Notes under the pieces: model-generated
Told to the model about the DNA's origin: nothing
The model's database searches: none
Seen by the model: only the letters and a program-made list of their open reading frames with translations
Shown here: in pieces, positions 51,191 through 51,403 of the stretch
Numbering within the stretch: the first letter of the stretch is position 1
Layout: each line of letters opens with the position of its first letter
Made by a program: the position numbers and the translations under genes
Source: an uncultured Agathobacter sp.
GTDB lineage: Bacteria; Bacillota; Clostridia; Lachnospirales; Lachnospiraceae
Length of the DNA stretch: 51,403 nt
Assembly: GCA_934316545.1 (NCBI GenBank)
Contig: CAKRDT010000012.1
Coordinates: 1 to 51,403 of the forward strand
Reading direction: 5' to 3'

Positions 51191-51403
51191 GTCGTAAGGA
51201 TAAGTGGTGAGAGGAAAGTGACGCGCGGGGAAATGTGTCGGGCAGGGGAGGAGTGTGGCCGCGCGGAGAATTAAGACGGATCGTGAAAAGATGGAAGAAA
51301 ATAGAGTATGTAAGCCGATGGATCTGTGTCGTAAGGATAAGTGGTGAGAGGAAAGTGACGCGCGGGGAAATGTGTCGGGCAGGGGAGGAGTATGGCCGCG
51401 CGG
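51191..51403. repeat. Direct repeat with a 137-bp period, truncated at the window end
   Basis: A 76-bp segment starting GTCGTAAGGATAAGTGGTGA occurs at 51191-51266 and again at 51328-51403 with one difference; the second copy ends exactly at the window edge, so the array may continue. Each copy contains a CGCGCGG-N30-CCGCGCG hairpin (51222-51265 and 51359-51402). The 61 bp between copies is unique. Confidence 0.9.

Overview
The window looks like a chromosomal segment of a motile, spore-lineage Lachnospiraceae (Roseburia/Agathobacter-like Firmicute). This is inferred from the gene repertoire: SigH, MecA and ClpC, MrnC, RlmB, a SpoVB-like flippase, a short MetH, lipoteichoic-acid-type genes, CheY/CheC, dockerin modules, and tRNA genes without an encoded CCA. 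No phage, conjugative or classical insertion-sequence genes are visible. Nearly all coding content is housekeeping; the unusual material lies in the large non-coding gaps.

Layout. 1-6.9 kb: a DesK/NarL-type two-component pair, rpiB, efp, a SpoVB-like flippase (minus), a cysteine desulfurase and a Cof-type HAD phosphatase (minus). 7.2-9.7 kb: metH. 9.67-11.52 kb: a gene-free composite built of nested inverted repeats around a 52-bp tandem array. 11.5-14.7 kb: a GNAT acetyltransferase (minus), tRNA-Val and tRNA-Met, a NifX-FKBP fusion and a nucleotidase-kinase fusion. 14.8-18.9 kb: O-acetylhomoserine sulfhydrylase, pta and a MATE exporter. 18.9-24.1 kb: ispF, a long hairpin element, then cysS-mrnC-rlmB-sigH-mecA. 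24.2-27.9 kb: cheY and cheC (minus), a ParB-like/BMP protein with a metallophosphoesterase, and tRNA-Thr. 28.1-35.6 kb: an EF-hand-like protein, an S1-domain protein, a lytic transglycosylase, lysA and an ABC exporter pair. 35.6-37.1 kb: a second copy of the long hairpin element, tRNA-Leu, an orphan XRE regulator with an obvious operator, and a small hypothetical gene. 37.2-46.6 kb: an envelope cluster with an LtaS-like sulfatase, YfhO, a DPM1/CsbB-like glycosyltransferase, a dockerin-bearing glucosaminidase and a membrane-anchored surface protein. 46.7-51.4 kb: clpC, a small hypothetical gene, radA, and a direct repeat running off the window end.

How the genes fit together. MetH and O-acetylhomoserine sulfhydrylase both supply methionine or homocysteine. 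CysS, MrnC, RlmB and SigH form a classic Firmicute translation/RNA/sporulation cluster. MecA and ClpC, 23 kb apart, are the adaptor and unfoldase of one proteolytic system. The 37-46 kb block is best read as anionic-polymer synthesis and glycosylation followed by peptidoglycan hydrolysis and display.

The most interesting signal is non-coding. There are at least three copies of a roughly 370-465-nt imperfect hairpin element (two arranged head-to-head around the 52-bp array, one at 35.6 kb), one unrelated hairpin of about 450 nt at 19.5 kb, and four copies of a CGCGCGG-N30-CCGCGCG hairpin (two flanking the array, two in the terminal direct repeat). I cannot assign any of these to a known RNA or mobile-element family from sequence alone.
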